A stretch of 64,000 nt of DNA. It comes from CAYQMF01 sp964418595 (lineage in GTDB: Bacteria > Planctomycetota > UBA1135 > UBA2386). The notes under the pieces are model-generated. The model saw only the letters and a program-made list of their open reading frames with translations. It had not been told where the DNA came from and did no database searches. The translations under genes were made by a program, and so were the position numbers. Positions 16,789 through 26,369 of the stretch are shown here, piece by piece; within the stretch, counting starts at the first letter, position 1, and each line of letters opens with the position of its first letter. Location: positions 1 to 64,000 of the forward strand of contig CAYQMF010000017.1 of the NCBI GenBank assembly GCA_964418595.1, read 5' to 3'.

Positions 16789-17754
16789 GTGCAGTACCCT
16801 CGCGTCTGTCTGCTGACCCTTGCCGCCGCCGCGTGCGGGCAGACGACGCCCAGTCCGAACCCTCGACCACCGGCCCCTGCCGGCGGCTACGACCTCGCCC
16901 ACCCGACGCGGACCTTCACGCTCCCACGCGAACTGCGTGAGGTGTCCGACCTCACCACCGTCGGACCGCACGCGGTGGCCTGCGTGCAGGACGAGAAGGG
17001 CATCCTCTTCCTGGTGGACACCCGCGACGGTCGCCTGCTCGCGACGCAGACGTTCGGGCCGAAGGGAGACTACGAAGGCCTCGCGAAGACCGGGGACAGC
17101 TACTGGGTCTTGCGCAGCGACGGGATGCTGCTGCACGTGCGGCCGCGCGCCAGCGGCCTCGGCGTCGCCGAGGTCGTCGATCTCGACACGCCCCAGCGCG
17201 ACCTCGAGGGCCTGTGCTTCGATCCGCTGCGCAACCTGCTCCTGATCGTGCCGAAGGACGTGGCCCTGCCGGAACCGCCGCCGAAGGATGCGGGCAAGGC
17301 AGCCGAGCGCGCGGCGAAGCAGGCGCGCAAGGAGAAGGAGGACGAGCGCGTGCTGTGGGGCTTCGACACCAAGACCCGCACCGTGCTCGAGGAGCCGGTG
17401 GTGCGCCTCTCGATCCCGCGCATCCTGGCCCAGGCCGAGGGCAACGCCGACCTCCCGACCCGCGAGAGCAAGAAGGGCAAGCCGCGCCCCGACTTGAAGC
17501 TGCGCTTCTCCGGCGTGGCGGTGCACCCGCAGACGCACGAGATCTGGATGCTCTCCTCCGCCGATCACCTCGTGCTCGCGTTCGCCCGCAGCGGCGACCT
17601 GCGGGTCCTGCGCGCGCTCGACCCCAAACTGTTCCCCAAGCCGGAGGGGATCACCTTCCTGCCGGACGGTTCGCTCGTGCTCAGCACCGAAGGTGAAGAC
17701 GGACCGGCGCGGATGTGCGTGTACGCCCCGCAGCTACCGCAGATCGGTCGTTGA
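16789..17754 (+). CDS. SdiA-regulated/esterase-like beta-propeller lipoprotein
   Basis: A 321-residue protein starting at GTG 16789 with a lipobox (LLTLAAAACGQ, lipid Cys at residue 16). The body has beta-propeller-like repeats typical of the SdiA-regulated (YjiK) group: SDLTTVGPHAVACVQDEKG, GDYEGLAKTGDSYWVLRSDG, RDLEGLCFDPLRNLLLI, FSGVAVHPQTHEIWMLS, PEGITFLPDGSLVLSTEG. A Lys/Ala-rich insertion lies near residues 165-185. Probably periplasmic; substrate unknown. It is divergent from the HMA lipoprotein gene with 99 bases between starts, so the two may share a regulatory region, and its 3' end overlaps the next minus-strand gene by 21 bases. Confidence 0.75.
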   Translation: MQYPRVCLLTLAAAACGQTTPSPNPRPPAPAGGYDLAHPTRTFTLPRELREVSDLTTVGPHAVACVQDEKGILFLVDTRDGRLLATQTFGPKGDYEGLAKTGDSYWVLRSDGMLLHVRPRASGLGVAEVVDLDTPQRDLEGLCFDPLRNLLLIVPKDVALPEPPPKDAGKAAERAAKQARKEKEDERVLWGFDTKTRTVLEEPVVRLSIPRILAQAEGNADLPTRESKKGKPRPDLKLRFSGVAVHPQTHEIWMLSSADHLVLAFARSGDLRVLRALDPKLFPKPEGITFLPDGSLVLSTEGEDGPARMCVYAPQLPQIGR

Positions 17755-18246
17755 GGGCGGCGACTGGTTCGCGGCGCGGAAGTCGGCGGCGTAGTCGGCG
17801 TCGGCGAACTCGTACTCGACCGTGTCGCGCTTGACGCTGATGTCGAACGCGCGCGGCCGCAGCATGTGCCACACGATCACCGGTGCCACGGCGAGGGTCA
17901 CGAGCAGGAGACTCGCAAGCCGGGTCTGGCCGCGCGACCAGCCGAAGGACTTCACCCAGGGCATGACGAACACGACCGCGACCGTGACGGCCACGACGAA
18001 CACGACCCCCTGCACGCGCCGGTAGCGGATGGCCTCGACGCGGCACGGCGCGCAGGCCGGCGCCGCGCGGCGGACCGGCCGGCGCATGAGGATCAGCCAC
18101 GGCATGAGCAGGTCCCAGCCGATCAGGCTGCTCCGTCGCGATACCGGAATCGTGTCGCCCGGACGTGGCTTGCCGCACACGCAGCAACGGTCGGGGAAGA
18201 CCGGGGAGCGGTGACGGGCCAGGAGGATGTCGGTGGACAGCGGCAT
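17734..18246 (-). CDS. Small membrane protein with N-terminal cysteine pair
   Basis: A 170-residue protein. The N-terminal part has DRCCVCGKPRPGD and a later CAPCR, resembling a rubredoxin-like or zinc-knuckle pair, then two membrane helices (VQGVVFVVAVTVAVVFVMPWV and LASLLLVTLAVAPVIVWHML) and a cytosolic or periplasmic tail. I do not recognise a named family. It follows the DUF4287 gene by nine bases on the same strand and its 3' end overlaps the SdiA-regulated-type gene. Confidence 0.7.
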   Translation of the reverse strand: MPLSTDILLARHRSPVFPDRCCVCGKPRPGDTIPVSRRSSLIGWDLLMPWLILMRRPVRRAAPACAPCRVEAIRYRRVQGVVFVVAVTVAVVFVMPWVKSFGWSRGQTRLASLLLVTLAVAPVIVWHMLRPRAFDISVKRDTVEYEFADADYAADFRAANQSPPSTTDLR

Positions 18247-18255
18247 GGCGGACCG

Positions 18256-18480
18256 TCAGGCGTCCTCGACGATCCACGCCGCGTGGTTGGCGCCGAGGCC
18301 GTGCGCGTCCTTCAGCCATTGTGCACGCGCCCGCTCGTCGGCCGGACTCTTGGTACTGGCGAGCTTCACCCACTCGTCGAAGCTGCGGCCGGTCCTGGCC
18401 TCCATGTTCGAAACGATCGCCTGCGCGTGGCGGATCGACGGGTGCGGGCTGTGCGGACTCTTCGTGGTGGAGCGGGCCAT
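18256..18480 (-). CDS. DUF4287-type small protein
   Basis: A 74-residue protein matching the DUF4287 pattern: NMEARTGRSFDEWVKLA, then ADERARAQWLKDAHGLG and NHAAWIVE. The family is small, widespread and of unknown function; it often occurs alone or fused to DUF5655. It lies between the DUF1552 gene (28 bases upstream) and the small membrane-protein gene (nine bases downstream), all on the minus strand. Confidence 0.85.
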   Translation of the reverse strand: MARSTTKSPHSPHPSIRHAQAIVSNMEARTGRSFDEWVKLASTKSPADERARAQWLKDAHGLGANHAAWIVEDA

Positions 18481-18508
18481 GCGGGTTCGGCCAGACTCTA
18501 CTGCTCGG

Positions 18509-19798
18509 TCACAACAGCGGCTGCTTCGCGTCGCCGAAGCGATCGACGGCGACGCCCAGGCGCTGGAGCAGCGCCAGCCACAAGCGGCAGAGCGGCGTGT
18601 CGGCGGGCGAGGCCACGAGCCGCCCCGGCGCCAGCGACCCGCCGCCGCCGCCGGCGAGCAGCACCGGCAGGTCGTGCGGCGAGTGCGCGTTGCCGTCGCT
18701 CATCGCGGAGGCGAACACGAGCATCGAGTGGTCGAGGAGCGTGCCGTCGCCCTCCTCGATGGCCAGCAGGCGATCGAGAAGGCCCGCGAACTGCGCCACG
18801 TGCCAGCGGTTGATCCGCCGGTACGGCTCCTGCTTCTCGGGCTTGCCCTCGTGGTGCGAGAACTCGTGGAAGTTGCCGGCGCAGCCCTCCACGAACGCGA
18901 AGTCCCGGCCCGACACCTCGTTGCCGGTGAGGAAGGTGATCACCCGCGTCGCGTCGGTGCGGAACGCGAGCGCGATGAGGTCGAGCATCAGCGCCACGTG
19001 CGTCGCAAAGTCGCCGGGCACGCCGGGCGGCGGCGCCTGCACCGGCGCGATGGTCGCCTGCGCCGGCGTGGCGCGCGCCGCGGCGTCGATGCGCAGCTCG
19101 AGGGCGCGCACCGCGTCCTCGTACTCTTCGAGCTTGCGACGGTCGCGCGTGTCGAGACGCGCGGCGAGGCGGCGGCTGTCCCGGCGCACGGCGTCGAGCA
19201 CGCTCGCGCGCGCCGGGTCTTCGCGCAGCGCCGACGACCGGAACAGGCGTTCGAACACCTGACGCGGCACGATCTCCTTCAGCATCGGCCGGTCCGGCGC
19301 GCTCCACGCGATGTGGCCGCCGTACACCGTCGAGTACCCCATGTCCTCGACCGGGTAGATCGGATCGCAACCCAGCTCGAGCGACGGCAGGAGCGTCGCG
19401 CCGCCCAGCGCGCGCGCCGCCACCTGATCCATCGACACGCCGTTCCACAGGTCGCGGCCGCCAGTGCGCCGGATCTGCGCCCCGGTCAGCAGCGGGGCGA
19501 CCTTCGCGTAGTGCCCGTCGCCGGAGAAGCTGCCGCGGTTGGCGAGCCCGGTGAGCACCGACACGTGAGCGACGTGGGGCGCGAGCGGTTCGAGCGTGAA
19601 CGACGGGATCCAGCCGCGGCCGTCGGCGGCGGGCTCCGGGCGCCATGCCGACGGCAGCATTCCGTTGGGCGTCACCATCACGAGCAGGCGCCGGGGCGGC
19701 GGCGTCCGCGGCGCGAGGCTCGGAAACCACGGCAGGGCGAGGGTCGCCCCGGCACCGCGCAAGAAGGTCCGCCGCCCGATCTGGTTGGGCTGCATCAC
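18509..19798 (-). CDS. DUF1552 protein with Tat signal
   Basis: A 429-residue protein of the DUF1552 family. The N-terminus (NQIGRRTFLRGAGATLALPWF) is a twin-arginine signal, implying folded export. Family landmarks include LLVMVTPNGMLPSAWRPE, FLTGNEVSGRDFAFV, HEFSHHEGK and LVFASAMSDGNAHSPHDLPVLLAGG. Such proteins resemble DUF1501/sulfatase-like folds and are nearly always paired with a DUF1592-type protein, as here, where the ATG overlaps the upstream stop. The biochemical role is not established; the pair is abundant in Planctomycetota, Verrucomicrobiota and Acidobacteriota. Confidence 0.92.
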   Translation of the reverse strand: MMQPNQIGRRTFLRGAGATLALPWFPSLAPRTPPPRRLLVMVTPNGMLPSAWRPEPAADGRGWIPSFTLEPLAPHVAHVSVLTGLANRGSFSGDGHYAKVAPLLTGAQIRRTGGRDLWNGVSMDQVAARALGGATLLPSLELGCDPIYPVEDMGYSTVYGGHIAWSAPDRPMLKEIVPRQVFERLFRSSALREDPARASVLDAVRRDSRRLAARLDTRDRRKLEEYEDAVRALELRIDAAARATPAQATIAPVQAPPPGVPGDFATHVALMLDLIALAFRTDATRVITFLTGNEVSGRDFAFVEGCAGNFHEFSHHEGKPEKQEPYRRINRWHVAQFAGLLDRLLAIEEGDGTLLDHSMLVFASAMSDGNAHSPHDLPVLLAGGGGGSLAPGRLVASPADTPLCRLWLALLQRLGVAVDRFGDAKQPLL

Positions 19799-21600
19799 GA
19801 GTCTCCCGGATCGCGCATGGTGAAGAGCGGCGAGGTCACCACCGCTGCGAGCAGGTCGGAGAAGCGGTCACCGCCGGTACGCGTGGCGGCGACGATCGCG
19901 GCGAGCGCCGGCTCGTCGGCGAGGGTGAGTGCGCGGCCGATCCCGTGCACGAGCAGGTTCTTGGCGAAGGCGCGCACGAAGTCGTCGGCGCGCGCCAGCA
20001 GCTCCTCCTTGAGGCGGACGGGCCCGTCGAGCTCGGTACCGTCGGGCAGGGTGCCGAGCGCGTCGACCGGCGCGTCGTGGATCTCGCGCCGCCAGCGGCC
20101 GAGCACGTCGTACGTCTCGAGGGCGAAGCCGAGCGCGTCCATCTGCGCGTGGCACGACGCGCAGCTCTTGTCGCGACGGTGCCGCTCGAGGCGCTCGCGC
20201 AGCGAGAGGCCGTCGGGCTGCTGATCGTCCGCGGGCAGGACCCCGGCATCCGGCGGCGGCGGTGGCGGCGGCGCGTCGAGGAGCTTCTCGAGGATCCACT
20301 TGCCGCGCCGCGTCGGGCTCGTGCGCAGCGGGTACGACGACGCCATCAGCATCGCGCCCATGCCGAGCAGGCCGCCGCGACGCGCGTCGGCGAGGGTCAC
20401 CCGCCGGAACCCGCCCTCGACCCTCGGCAGACCATAGTGCTTCGCCAGCCGCGCATCGACGAAGGTGGAGTCGCTGTCGAGCAGTTCGAGCACGCTGCGG
20501 TCCTCGACGACGAGCGCGGCGAAGACGCGCGTCGCCTCCTCGAAGAAGGCCGGCCGCAGGTCGCCGTCCCAGATCTCCGGATAGCGCCGGAAATCCGCGG
20601 TCGCCGTCAGCACGTCGCGCAGGCCGAGCCACTGCGCCGCGAAGTCGTGCGCGAGGCGCAGCCCGCCGTGCGCGATGCTGAGGCGGCGCGCCTGGGCAAC
20701 GAGCACCGCTGTCGTGAGCAGGCTGCCGTCGTCGGCGCGCGCGGTCAGCTCCGCATCGGGCATCGACGCGGTGAGCAGGTACGCGAGGCGCACCGCGAGT
20801 TCGTGGGCCGTGAGCAATGCCGGCGCGTCGGCGCAACCGGCCTCGGCGCGGAACACGAATGCCGGCGAAGCGAGCACTGCGCGCAGCAGGGCGTGGCGGG
20901 CTTCGTCGGGCGCCATCCCCGACGCCAACAGCGCATCGTGATCGGCGACGCGTTCGTCGACCTCGTCGGCGTCGACCGGACGCCGCAGCGCGCGCGCCAG
21001 GAACCGCGGCAGGGTCTCGCGCAGCGGCCGGTCCGCCGCGAACACGACCGCCTGCGCCGCGGGCGTCGCGAGCACGACCGTCGCCACCGCGGCTGCCGCG
21101 TCGAGGTACTTCTCGAACAGCAGGGGCGACACGCCCTGCACGTCGCCCTGGCCGTCGAAGCCGTTGGCGCTCGCGTCCTCCGGCAGCAGGTCGCGCGCCG
21201 ACCAGTCGATGCCGAACAGGTCGCACACCGTGTGCTCGTACTGGCTGGCGGTGAGGCGGCGCACCGTCGCGACGCGCGCGCCGGGACCATCCGGGGCCAG
21301 TCGCGCGAACGCCAGCGCCAGGTCGCGCCGCTCCCCGGCGGTCGGCTGGTCCGCGTCGGGCGGCGGCATGGTGCCGGCGCGCAACCGCTGCACCGCGAGG
21401 CCGAGGCGCTCCCCATCGTCTGCCCTGGCCGCGCCAGGCGCGGCGAACAGCGCCTGCAAGTCGAAGCGGCGCTTCGCGGTCTTCCCGGCGTGACACTCGA
21501 AGCAGTAACGCTCCGCCAGGCTCGACACGGGGCGGTCCGCCTCCACCTGCGCGGCAGCCGACGCCGTGGCGAAACCGAGGACGAGCGAGACGAGGCGCAC
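19795..21600 (-). CDS. DUF1587/1592/1588/1585 cytochrome-like protein
   Basis: A 601-residue secreted protein; GTG 21600 begins a signal peptide (MRLVSLVLGFATASAAAQ). An N-terminal c-type heme motif CFECH (C33, C36, H37) is followed by the DUF1587-DUF1595-DUF1592-DUF1588-DUF1585 chain: DLFGIDWSARDLLPEDASANGF, LARALRRPVDADEVDE, AQWLGLRD, LMASSYPLRTSPTRRGKWILEKLL, and a second heme-like CASCH near DALGFALETYDVLGRWR. A longer upstream frame is not credible. Forms a coupled pair with DUF1552. Presumed extracytoplasmic electron-transfer or oxidative function on unknown substrate. Confidence 0.92.
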   Translation of the reverse strand: MRLVSLVLGFATASAAAQVEADRPVSSLAERYCFECHAGKTAKRRFDLQALFAAPGAARADDGERLGLAVQRLRAGTMPPPDADQPTAGERRDLALAFARLAPDGPGARVATVRRLTASQYEHTVCDLFGIDWSARDLLPEDASANGFDGQGDVQGVSPLLFEKYLDAAAAVATVVLATPAAQAVVFAADRPLRETLPRFLARALRRPVDADEVDERVADHDALLASGMAPDEARHALLRAVLASPAFVFRAEAGCADAPALLTAHELAVRLAYLLTASMPDAELTARADDGSLLTTAVLVAQARRLSIAHGGLRLAHDFAAQWLGLRDVLTATADFRRYPEIWDGDLRPAFFEEATRVFAALVVEDRSVLELLDSDSTFVDARLAKHYGLPRVEGGFRRVTLADARRGGLLGMGAMLMASSYPLRTSPTRRGKWILEKLLDAPPPPPPPDAGVLPADDQQPDGLSLRERLERHRRDKSCASCHAQMDALGFALETYDVLGRWRREIHDAPVDALGTLPDGTELDGPVRLKEELLARADDFVRAFAKNLLVHGIGRALTLADEPALAAIVAATRTGGDRFSDLLAAVVTSPLFTMRDPGDS

Positions 21601-21718
21601 GGGCCGCGATCCTAGCGTGTGGCGCCGCGCTCCACGCCATCGGCCGCAGCCTTGACGCTCCCGCGGCCGCCCTCGACGATCCCCGCGTGCCGGATCCGGC
21701 CCCTGCGAGCCCTTCGTC

Positions 21719-22345
21719 GTGAGCGACACCCGCGACCTCCTCCTCCGCTGGCATCAGGGCGACGACGCCGCGCTCGCCGCCCTGGTCGAAGAGCACACGC
21801 CGTGGATCGAGCGCCTCGTGCAACAGCGCCTCGGCCCGCAACTGCGGCAGCGCTTCGACACGCAGGACGTGGTGCAGACGACCCTGCTCGAGGTGCTGAA
21901 GGACGGGCCGCGCTTCGTGGTCTCCGATCGCGCCCACCTGCGCGCCCTGCTCGGCCGCATGGTGGAGAACGTGCTGCGCGGCAAGGCCGACCACGCACGC
22001 GCCGCCAAACGGGACGTGCGGCGCGAGGCGCACGCGCCGCCGGGCGAGACGATCCTGTTCCTCGACGCACACGCCGGCACCGACGGCACGCCGAGCCAGG
22101 CGGCCTCGGCGGAGGAGACCCGTGCGTGGGTGCGCCTGGCGCTGGAGATGCTCGACCCCGACGACCGCAACGTGGTCCTGTGGCGCGAGTACCAGGATCT
22201 CTCGTTCGCGGAGATCGCCGCGCGCCTGCAGATCGGCGAAGACGCGGCGCGCATGCGCTTCAACCGCGCGCTGCCCAAGCTGGCGCGCAAGCTCGAACAC
22301 CTGCGCAAGGGCAACCTCGGCGACCTCCTGCCGGGCGAGTCGTGA
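21719..22345 (+). CDS. ECF-type RNA polymerase sigma factor
   Basis: A 208-residue sigma-70 family factor of the extracytoplasmic-function class. Region 2 covers about 8-90 (LVEEHTPWIERLVQQRL…FDTQDVVQTTLLEVLKD); region 4 covers about 135-195 (LDPDDRNVVLWREYQDLSFAEIAARLQ, RMRFNRALPKLARKL). The start is GTG 21719. Its TGA overlaps the GTG of the kinase gene. Sigma-kinase pairs of this type are common in Planctomycetota, where the kinase may replace a classic anti-sigma factor. It is divergent from the DUF1592 gene with 118 bases between. Confidence 0.9.
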   Translation: MSDTRDLLLRWHQGDDAALAALVEEHTPWIERLVQQRLGPQLRQRFDTQDVVQTTLLEVLKDGPRFVVSDRAHLRALLGRMVENVLRGKADHARAAKRDVRREAHAPPGETILFLDAHAGTDGTPSQAASAEETRAWVRLALEMLDPDDRNVVLWREYQDLSFAEIAARLQIGEDAARMRFNRALPKLARKLEHLRKGNLGDLLPGES

Positions 22346-24846
22346 GCAGCGGGGAGACGAGGCTCGAGCGCGCCATGCAGGTATGGCTGCGCTACCGGTC
22401 CGGTGCGGGCGGCGACCGCGCGACTTTGCTGTCGACGCATCCCGACCTCGCCGACCTGCTCGCGGCGATGTTCGAGGACGAGAGCACGGAGGACACGCCA
22501 GCCGCGTCGGAGCGCACACTCGGCGACTTCCGCATCCTGCGCGAGGTCGGGCGCGGCGGGATGGGGATCGTGTACGAGGCGCGCCAGCTCTCCCTCGACC
22601 GGCGCGTGGCGTTGAAGGTGCTGCCCCAGGAGGTCACCGGCAGCCCGACCACGCTCGCCCGCTTCCGCCGTGAGGCCCTCACGCTCGCCCGTCTCGATCA
22701 CCCGCACGTGGTCGGGATCCACGACGTCGGCGAGACGGATGGCGTGCACTGGCTGGCGATGGAGTTCGTCGAGGGTCGGTCCCTGCAGCATCGTCTCGAG
22801 TTCCTGCAGGCGAACGGTCACCGCGATGGAACCCTGCGCGAACTGGTGGCGGTGGTCGCGGACGTCGCCGATGCGCTGCACCACGCCCACGCCGCCGGGG
22901 TGGTCCACCGCGACGTGAAGCCTTCGAACATCCTGCTGCGCGACACGGGGGGCGCGGTGCTCACCGACTTCGGGCTGGCGCGCGACGCGAGTTCGCCCAG
23001 TGTCACGGCGCTCGGCGCGGTCGCCGGCACACCCCACTACATGTCGCCGGAGCAAGTGGCTGGTCGAGGCAGCGACCTCGACGCGCGCAGCGACGTGTTC
23101 TCGCTCGGCGCGACGCTCTACGAGTGCCTCACCCTGCGGCAACCGTTCGCCGGCGCCACCATCGAGCAGATCCTGCACCGCATCGTCCACCGCGATCCGA
23201 TCGACCCGCGCCGCTACACGCCGGCGATGCCGGCCGACCTCGCCGCCATCGTCCTCAAGGCTCTCGAGAAACGGCCCGCCGACCGCTACCCGACCGCGCG
23301 CTTGTTCGCCGACGATCTGCGCGCGTTCCTGGCCATGCGCCCGGTGCGCGCGCGCCCGCTGTCCCGGGTCACCCGTGCCCGGCGTTGGGTGCGGCGCGAG
23401 CCGCTGCGAGCCGCGCTCGCCGCGACGATCGTGATCGTGGGCGCGCTCGCCGTCGTGCTGCTGCTGCGCCTTCCCGACATCCGCGCCGGCGTGGGAGCGC
23501 AGCGTGAACGCGAGTACGAGGACGCGATCGTCGCCGGCTTCATCGCGCGCACGAACAACGACAGGGCCGACGCCTACGCGTCGTTCGCACTCGCTCGCGC
23601 CCGCGAGCCGGCGCGGATCGAAGGCGTCATCGCGCAATGCCTGGCCGTCAGGCAGTTCGAAGGGGCGGACCAGGCGCTGGCCGCACTGGAGCGGACCGCA
23701 CCGAACAGCCAGGACCCGGACGTGCTCCGCGTGCGGGCCACGCTTCTTCGCGACGCGGGGCGCGCCGTGGATGCCGATGCGATCGAAGCGAGCCTGCCGG
23801 CGCCGAGCACTCCCATCGGCTTGTGGGTCGCGTCGTGCAGCGCTGCGACCAGCGAGGACCCGGTCGTGCGGACGAACGCACTGCGCGACGCCTCGCTCGC
23901 GGTGCGCATCGCGCGCGCACCCCGCATCCTCCTGCACGTGCAGTGGGCCGCTTCCGCGTTCGCGGCCAAGGACGCGGCGGCGTGTCGCGAGGCCGCGCGC
24001 GCGCTGCTCTGGCTCTGGCCGGAACATCCGCGTGCCCTGCTCCTCGCCGGCGTCTGCCTCAAGCCAGACGACCCGACGCGGGCCATCGAGCTCTTCGAGA
24101 AGGCCTTCCGCAACGGACTCGATGATCGCTACGGGCACTACAACCTGGCCGCGGCCCTGGTGGCGGCCGGGCGCATGGAGGAGGCCACCGCACCGCTGCG
24201 CGCCGCCTGCGCAGCCAATCCGGACCACGAGCTGTTCCGGGTGCAGTTGATCGACCATCTCGCCAGGCTCGGGGACGAGGCCGGCCAGCGCGCGGAGTGC
24301 GAGAAGTGGTTCGCGCAGGCACCCGACAACCTCACCGCATGCCGCATGCTGTCCCAGGCGCTGTCGGCCGGCGCCGATCTGCCGCGCGCCCTCGAACTGA
24401 ACGGACGCGTCATCGCCGGCCGCCCGAACGATGCCGAGGCGCAGTACGACCGTGCCGTGATCCTCGACGAAGCGCGCGACCTGACGGCCGCCAAGGCCCA
24501 ACTGCACAAGGTCATCGCCCTCGCACCCGGCCTGGACCGCGCCCATCGCCGCCTGCTCGGAGTCCTGAAGGACCTCGAAGACCCTGCCGGGATGCTCGTC
24601 GAGATGGAGCGGTGGGCGACGGTGCGCGCGACCGACGCCGAGGCGTGGGCGACGTTCGCCCGCGGGGTACTGAGCGTGGAGCGCACGGATCTGTACCCAC
24701 GCGCCTTGCTGGCGGCAGAGCGGGCCGACTATCTGACCAAGGGCGAGGACGCCGACCACCTCACCCTGCGCGCCGACGCCCTGGCCAGGAACGGCGACGA
24801 CGCGGGCGCCGCGCGCTTCCGCGCCCTCGCGGCGGCTCGCAAGTGA
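22342..24846 (+). CDS. Transmembrane serine/threonine protein kinase with TPR domain
   Basis: An 834-residue Hanks-type kinase starting at GTG 22342. The glycine-rich loop is GRGGMGIVYEA, the catalytic lysine K92, the loop HRDVKPSN (D191, K193), DFG at 209-211 and the activation end GTPHYMSPEQ. A single membrane helix follows at about 354-375 (AALAATIVIVGALAVVLLLRL). The C-terminal ~450 residues are TPR-like repeats (NGLDDRYGHYNLAAALVAAGR, NPDHELFRVQLIDHLARLG) presumably outside the cytoplasm, serving as a sensor. Coupled to the sigma factor gene, which suggests it regulates or is regulated with it. Confidence 0.93.
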   Translation: MSSGETRLERAMQVWLRYRSGAGGDRATLLSTHPDLADLLAAMFEDESTEDTPAASERTLGDFRILREVGRGGMGIVYEARQLSLDRRVALKVLPQEVTGSPTTLARFRREALTLARLDHPHVVGIHDVGETDGVHWLAMEFVEGRSLQHRLEFLQANGHRDGTLRELVAVVADVADALHHAHAAGVVHRDVKPSNILLRDTGGAVLTDFGLARDASSPSVTALGAVAGTPHYMSPEQVAGRGSDLDARSDVFSLGATLYECLTLRQPFAGATIEQILHRIVHRDPIDPRRYTPAMPADLAAIVLKALEKRPADRYPTARLFADDLRAFLAMRPVRARPLSRVTRARRWVRREPLRAALAATIVIVGALAVVLLLRLPDIRAGVGAQREREYEDAIVAGFIARTNNDRADAYASFALARAREPARIEGVIAQCLAVRQFEGADQALAALERTAPNSQDPDVLRVRATLLRDAGRAVDADAIEASLPAPSTPIGLWVASCSAATSEDPVVRTNALRDASLAVRIARAPRILLHVQWAASAFAAKDAAACREAARALLWLWPEHPRALLLAGVCLKPDDPTRAIELFEKAFRNGLDDRYGHYNLAAALVAAGRMEEATAPLRAACAANPDHELFRVQLIDHLARLGDEAGQRAECEKWFAQAPDNLTACRMLSQALSAGADLPRALELNGRVIAGRPNDAEAQYDRAVILDEARDLTAAKAQLHKVIALAPGLDRAHRRLLGVLKDLEDPAGMLVEMERWATVRATDAEAWATFARGVLSVERTDLYPRALLAAERADYLTKGEDADHLTLRADALARNGDDAGAARFRALAAARK

Positions 24847-24855
24847 GCGCGGCGC

Positions 24856-25422
24856 TCAACGCGCCAGCTTGATCGTCGGCGGCGGCTCGGCACCCGCCGG
24901 CACGAAGCGCAGCGAGATGGAGTTCACGCAGTGCCGCGTGTCCTTGCGCGTGAAGCCCTCGCCCTCGAACACGTGGCCGAGGTGCCCTTTGCAGTTGGCG
25001 CACACGATCTCGACGCGGTAGCCGTCGGCGTCGACGTGTCGCTCGACGCGGCCTTGGATCTCGTCGTCGAAGCTCGGCCAGCCGCAGTGACTCTCGAACT
25101 TGTCGCCGCTGCGGTAGAGCGCCGCGTTGCACTGCCGGCAGATGTAGGTGCCGCTGGCCTTGTGGCTCGTGAACTCGCCGACGCCCGGCGGCTCCGTGCC
25201 CTTGCGCAGGATCACCCGCGCCTCCGCGGGGGTCAGGGGGTTGTAGGCGTCGGGCATGGGTTGCGGGGTCTTCTCGGGCATCGTGACCTCATGCGCCGAC
25301 GGGGGCGGCGTGTTCTTCGTCGCAGGGGGTTCGCTCACCGCGGTCGTCGGCGTGGCATCGGCCGTGCCGCAGCCTTGGGCCAGCAGGAGGAGCAGGAGAG
25401 CGGCGGTGGTGAGTCTCGGCAT
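24856..25422 (-). CDS. msrB: Peptide-methionine (R)-S-oxide reductase, lipoprotein form
   Basis: A 188-residue MsrB that reduces methionine-R-sulfoxide. ATG 25422 begins a lipoprotein signal (LLLLLLAQGC, C18), then an ~40-residue Thr/Pro linker. Zinc cysteines C95/C98 and C141/C144, the FESHCGWPSF motif and the catalytic RHCVNS (C165) are all present; the nucleophile is Cys, not Sec. Lipid anchoring places it outside the cytoplasmic membrane, for repair of envelope proteins. It converges with the kinase gene with nine bases between stops. Confidence 0.95.
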   Translation of the reverse strand: MPRLTTAALLLLLLAQGCGTADATPTTAVSEPPATKNTPPPSAHEVTMPEKTPQPMPDAYNPLTPAEARVILRKGTEPPGVGEFTSHKASGTYICRQCNAALYRSGDKFESHCGWPSFDDEIQGRVERHVDADGYRVEIVCANCKGHLGHVFEGEGFTRKDTRHCVNSISLRFVPAGAEPPPTIKLAR

Positions 25423-25477
25423 GACGTCGGTTCGATGGATCGAGCGCCATGCTACGACGCCCCCTCGCGCCGGTGCC

Positions 25478-26293
25478 CTACTCCTGGCCTGGCCGGTAGG
25501 GACGCTGCTCGGCCGGCAGATGAAACTCGGCGAGGCTGGCCGGCATCCGCACCCAGCACCCGAGGAACTGGGCCTGCTCCGGCCGCAACGCGGCGAGGTC
25601 GGCGGCGGACAGCATGCGCGGGTAGTCGAAGAGCTGGCGCATGTAGGCCCGGCACGCGTGCAGCGAGAGCGCGAGCCGCCATGCCGCCGTGGCATTGCTG
25701 CCCCCGCGGTGCACGATGCGGGCGTCGAAGAACACGGCGTCACCCTGGCGCAGGCTCGGCGACACCATCGCCGCGCCGAACTCCTTCTCCGTCGGCATCG
25801 ACGTGCCCTGGTGCGAGCGCGGCAGCATCTGCACTGCGCCGTTGCGCGTGTCCATGTCCTCGAGGGCGACGAAGAGACCGAGGTTGGTGGGATAGCCGGG
25901 GATGCACCGCGACGCCGGCACGTCGCGGTGCAGTTCGGTGGCGTAGGTCTGGCCCGCGGCCGGCGGCACCGCCGACAGGCAATGGTGGTGCACGATGCAG
26001 CCGTGCCCGAGCACGCGCCGGAAGAGCGCGAGGTGCAAGGGTCGCGCCATGTGCTCGAGGAAGAGACGGCTGCGCGTCATCAGCGCGTACACGACACCGG
26101 GATGGCGGGTGCCGGCGGCGAGGTCTTCGTGCAGCAGGCGCTCGCCCTCCGCGCGCAACGCCGCAGCGACGTCGCGCCGTTCGCAGCTGCGCAGCACGAC
26201 GGCCCCCGTCGTCGCGACGTGACCGGCGATCGCATCGAGTTCGCCGGCCCCGAGTTCGCCGCGGGTCACCGTCAGTTCGGGCAGCGCATGCAT
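25478..26293 (-). CDS. Phytanoyl-CoA dioxygenase family oxygenase
   Basis: A 271-residue Fe(II)/2-oxoglutarate-type oxygenase of the PhyH family. The facial triad is visible: H122-x-D124 (ELHRDVPAS) and H195 (DARIVHRGGSN), with R207 area in AAWRLALSLHA for 2-oxoglutarate binding. GAVQMLPRSHQG is the usual beta-strand string. Substrate unknown; family members hydroxylate lipids, amino acids or halogenate natural products. It is divergent from the epimerase gene (76 bases between starts), so it may belong with the envelope glycan group. Confidence 0.87.
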   Translation of the reverse strand: MHALPELTVTRGELGAGELDAIAGHVATTGAVVLRSCERRDVAAALRAEGERLLHEDLAAGTRHPGVVYALMTRSRLFLEHMARPLHLALFRRVLGHGCIVHHHCLSAVPPAAGQTYATELHRDVPASRCIPGYPTNLGLFVALEDMDTRNGAVQMLPRSHQGTSMPTEKEFGAAMVSPSLRQGDAVFFDARIVHRGGSNATAAWRLALSLHACRAYMRQLFDYPRMLSAADLAALRPEQAQFLGCWVRMPASLAEFHLPAEQRPYRPGQE

Positions 26294-26369
26294 GGGAAGG
26301 GCATCCGATCGGCGGCCACGCCGCTGTCAAGCTCTGGCGCCCGGCGCGCCGATCGATGACCATCGCCCC

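Noticed and set aside
16789..16791. Sharing of one promoter by the HMA and SdiA-regulated-type genes
   Set aside because: The 99-base divergent gap could hold promoters, but I see no convincing -35/-10 pair or operator.
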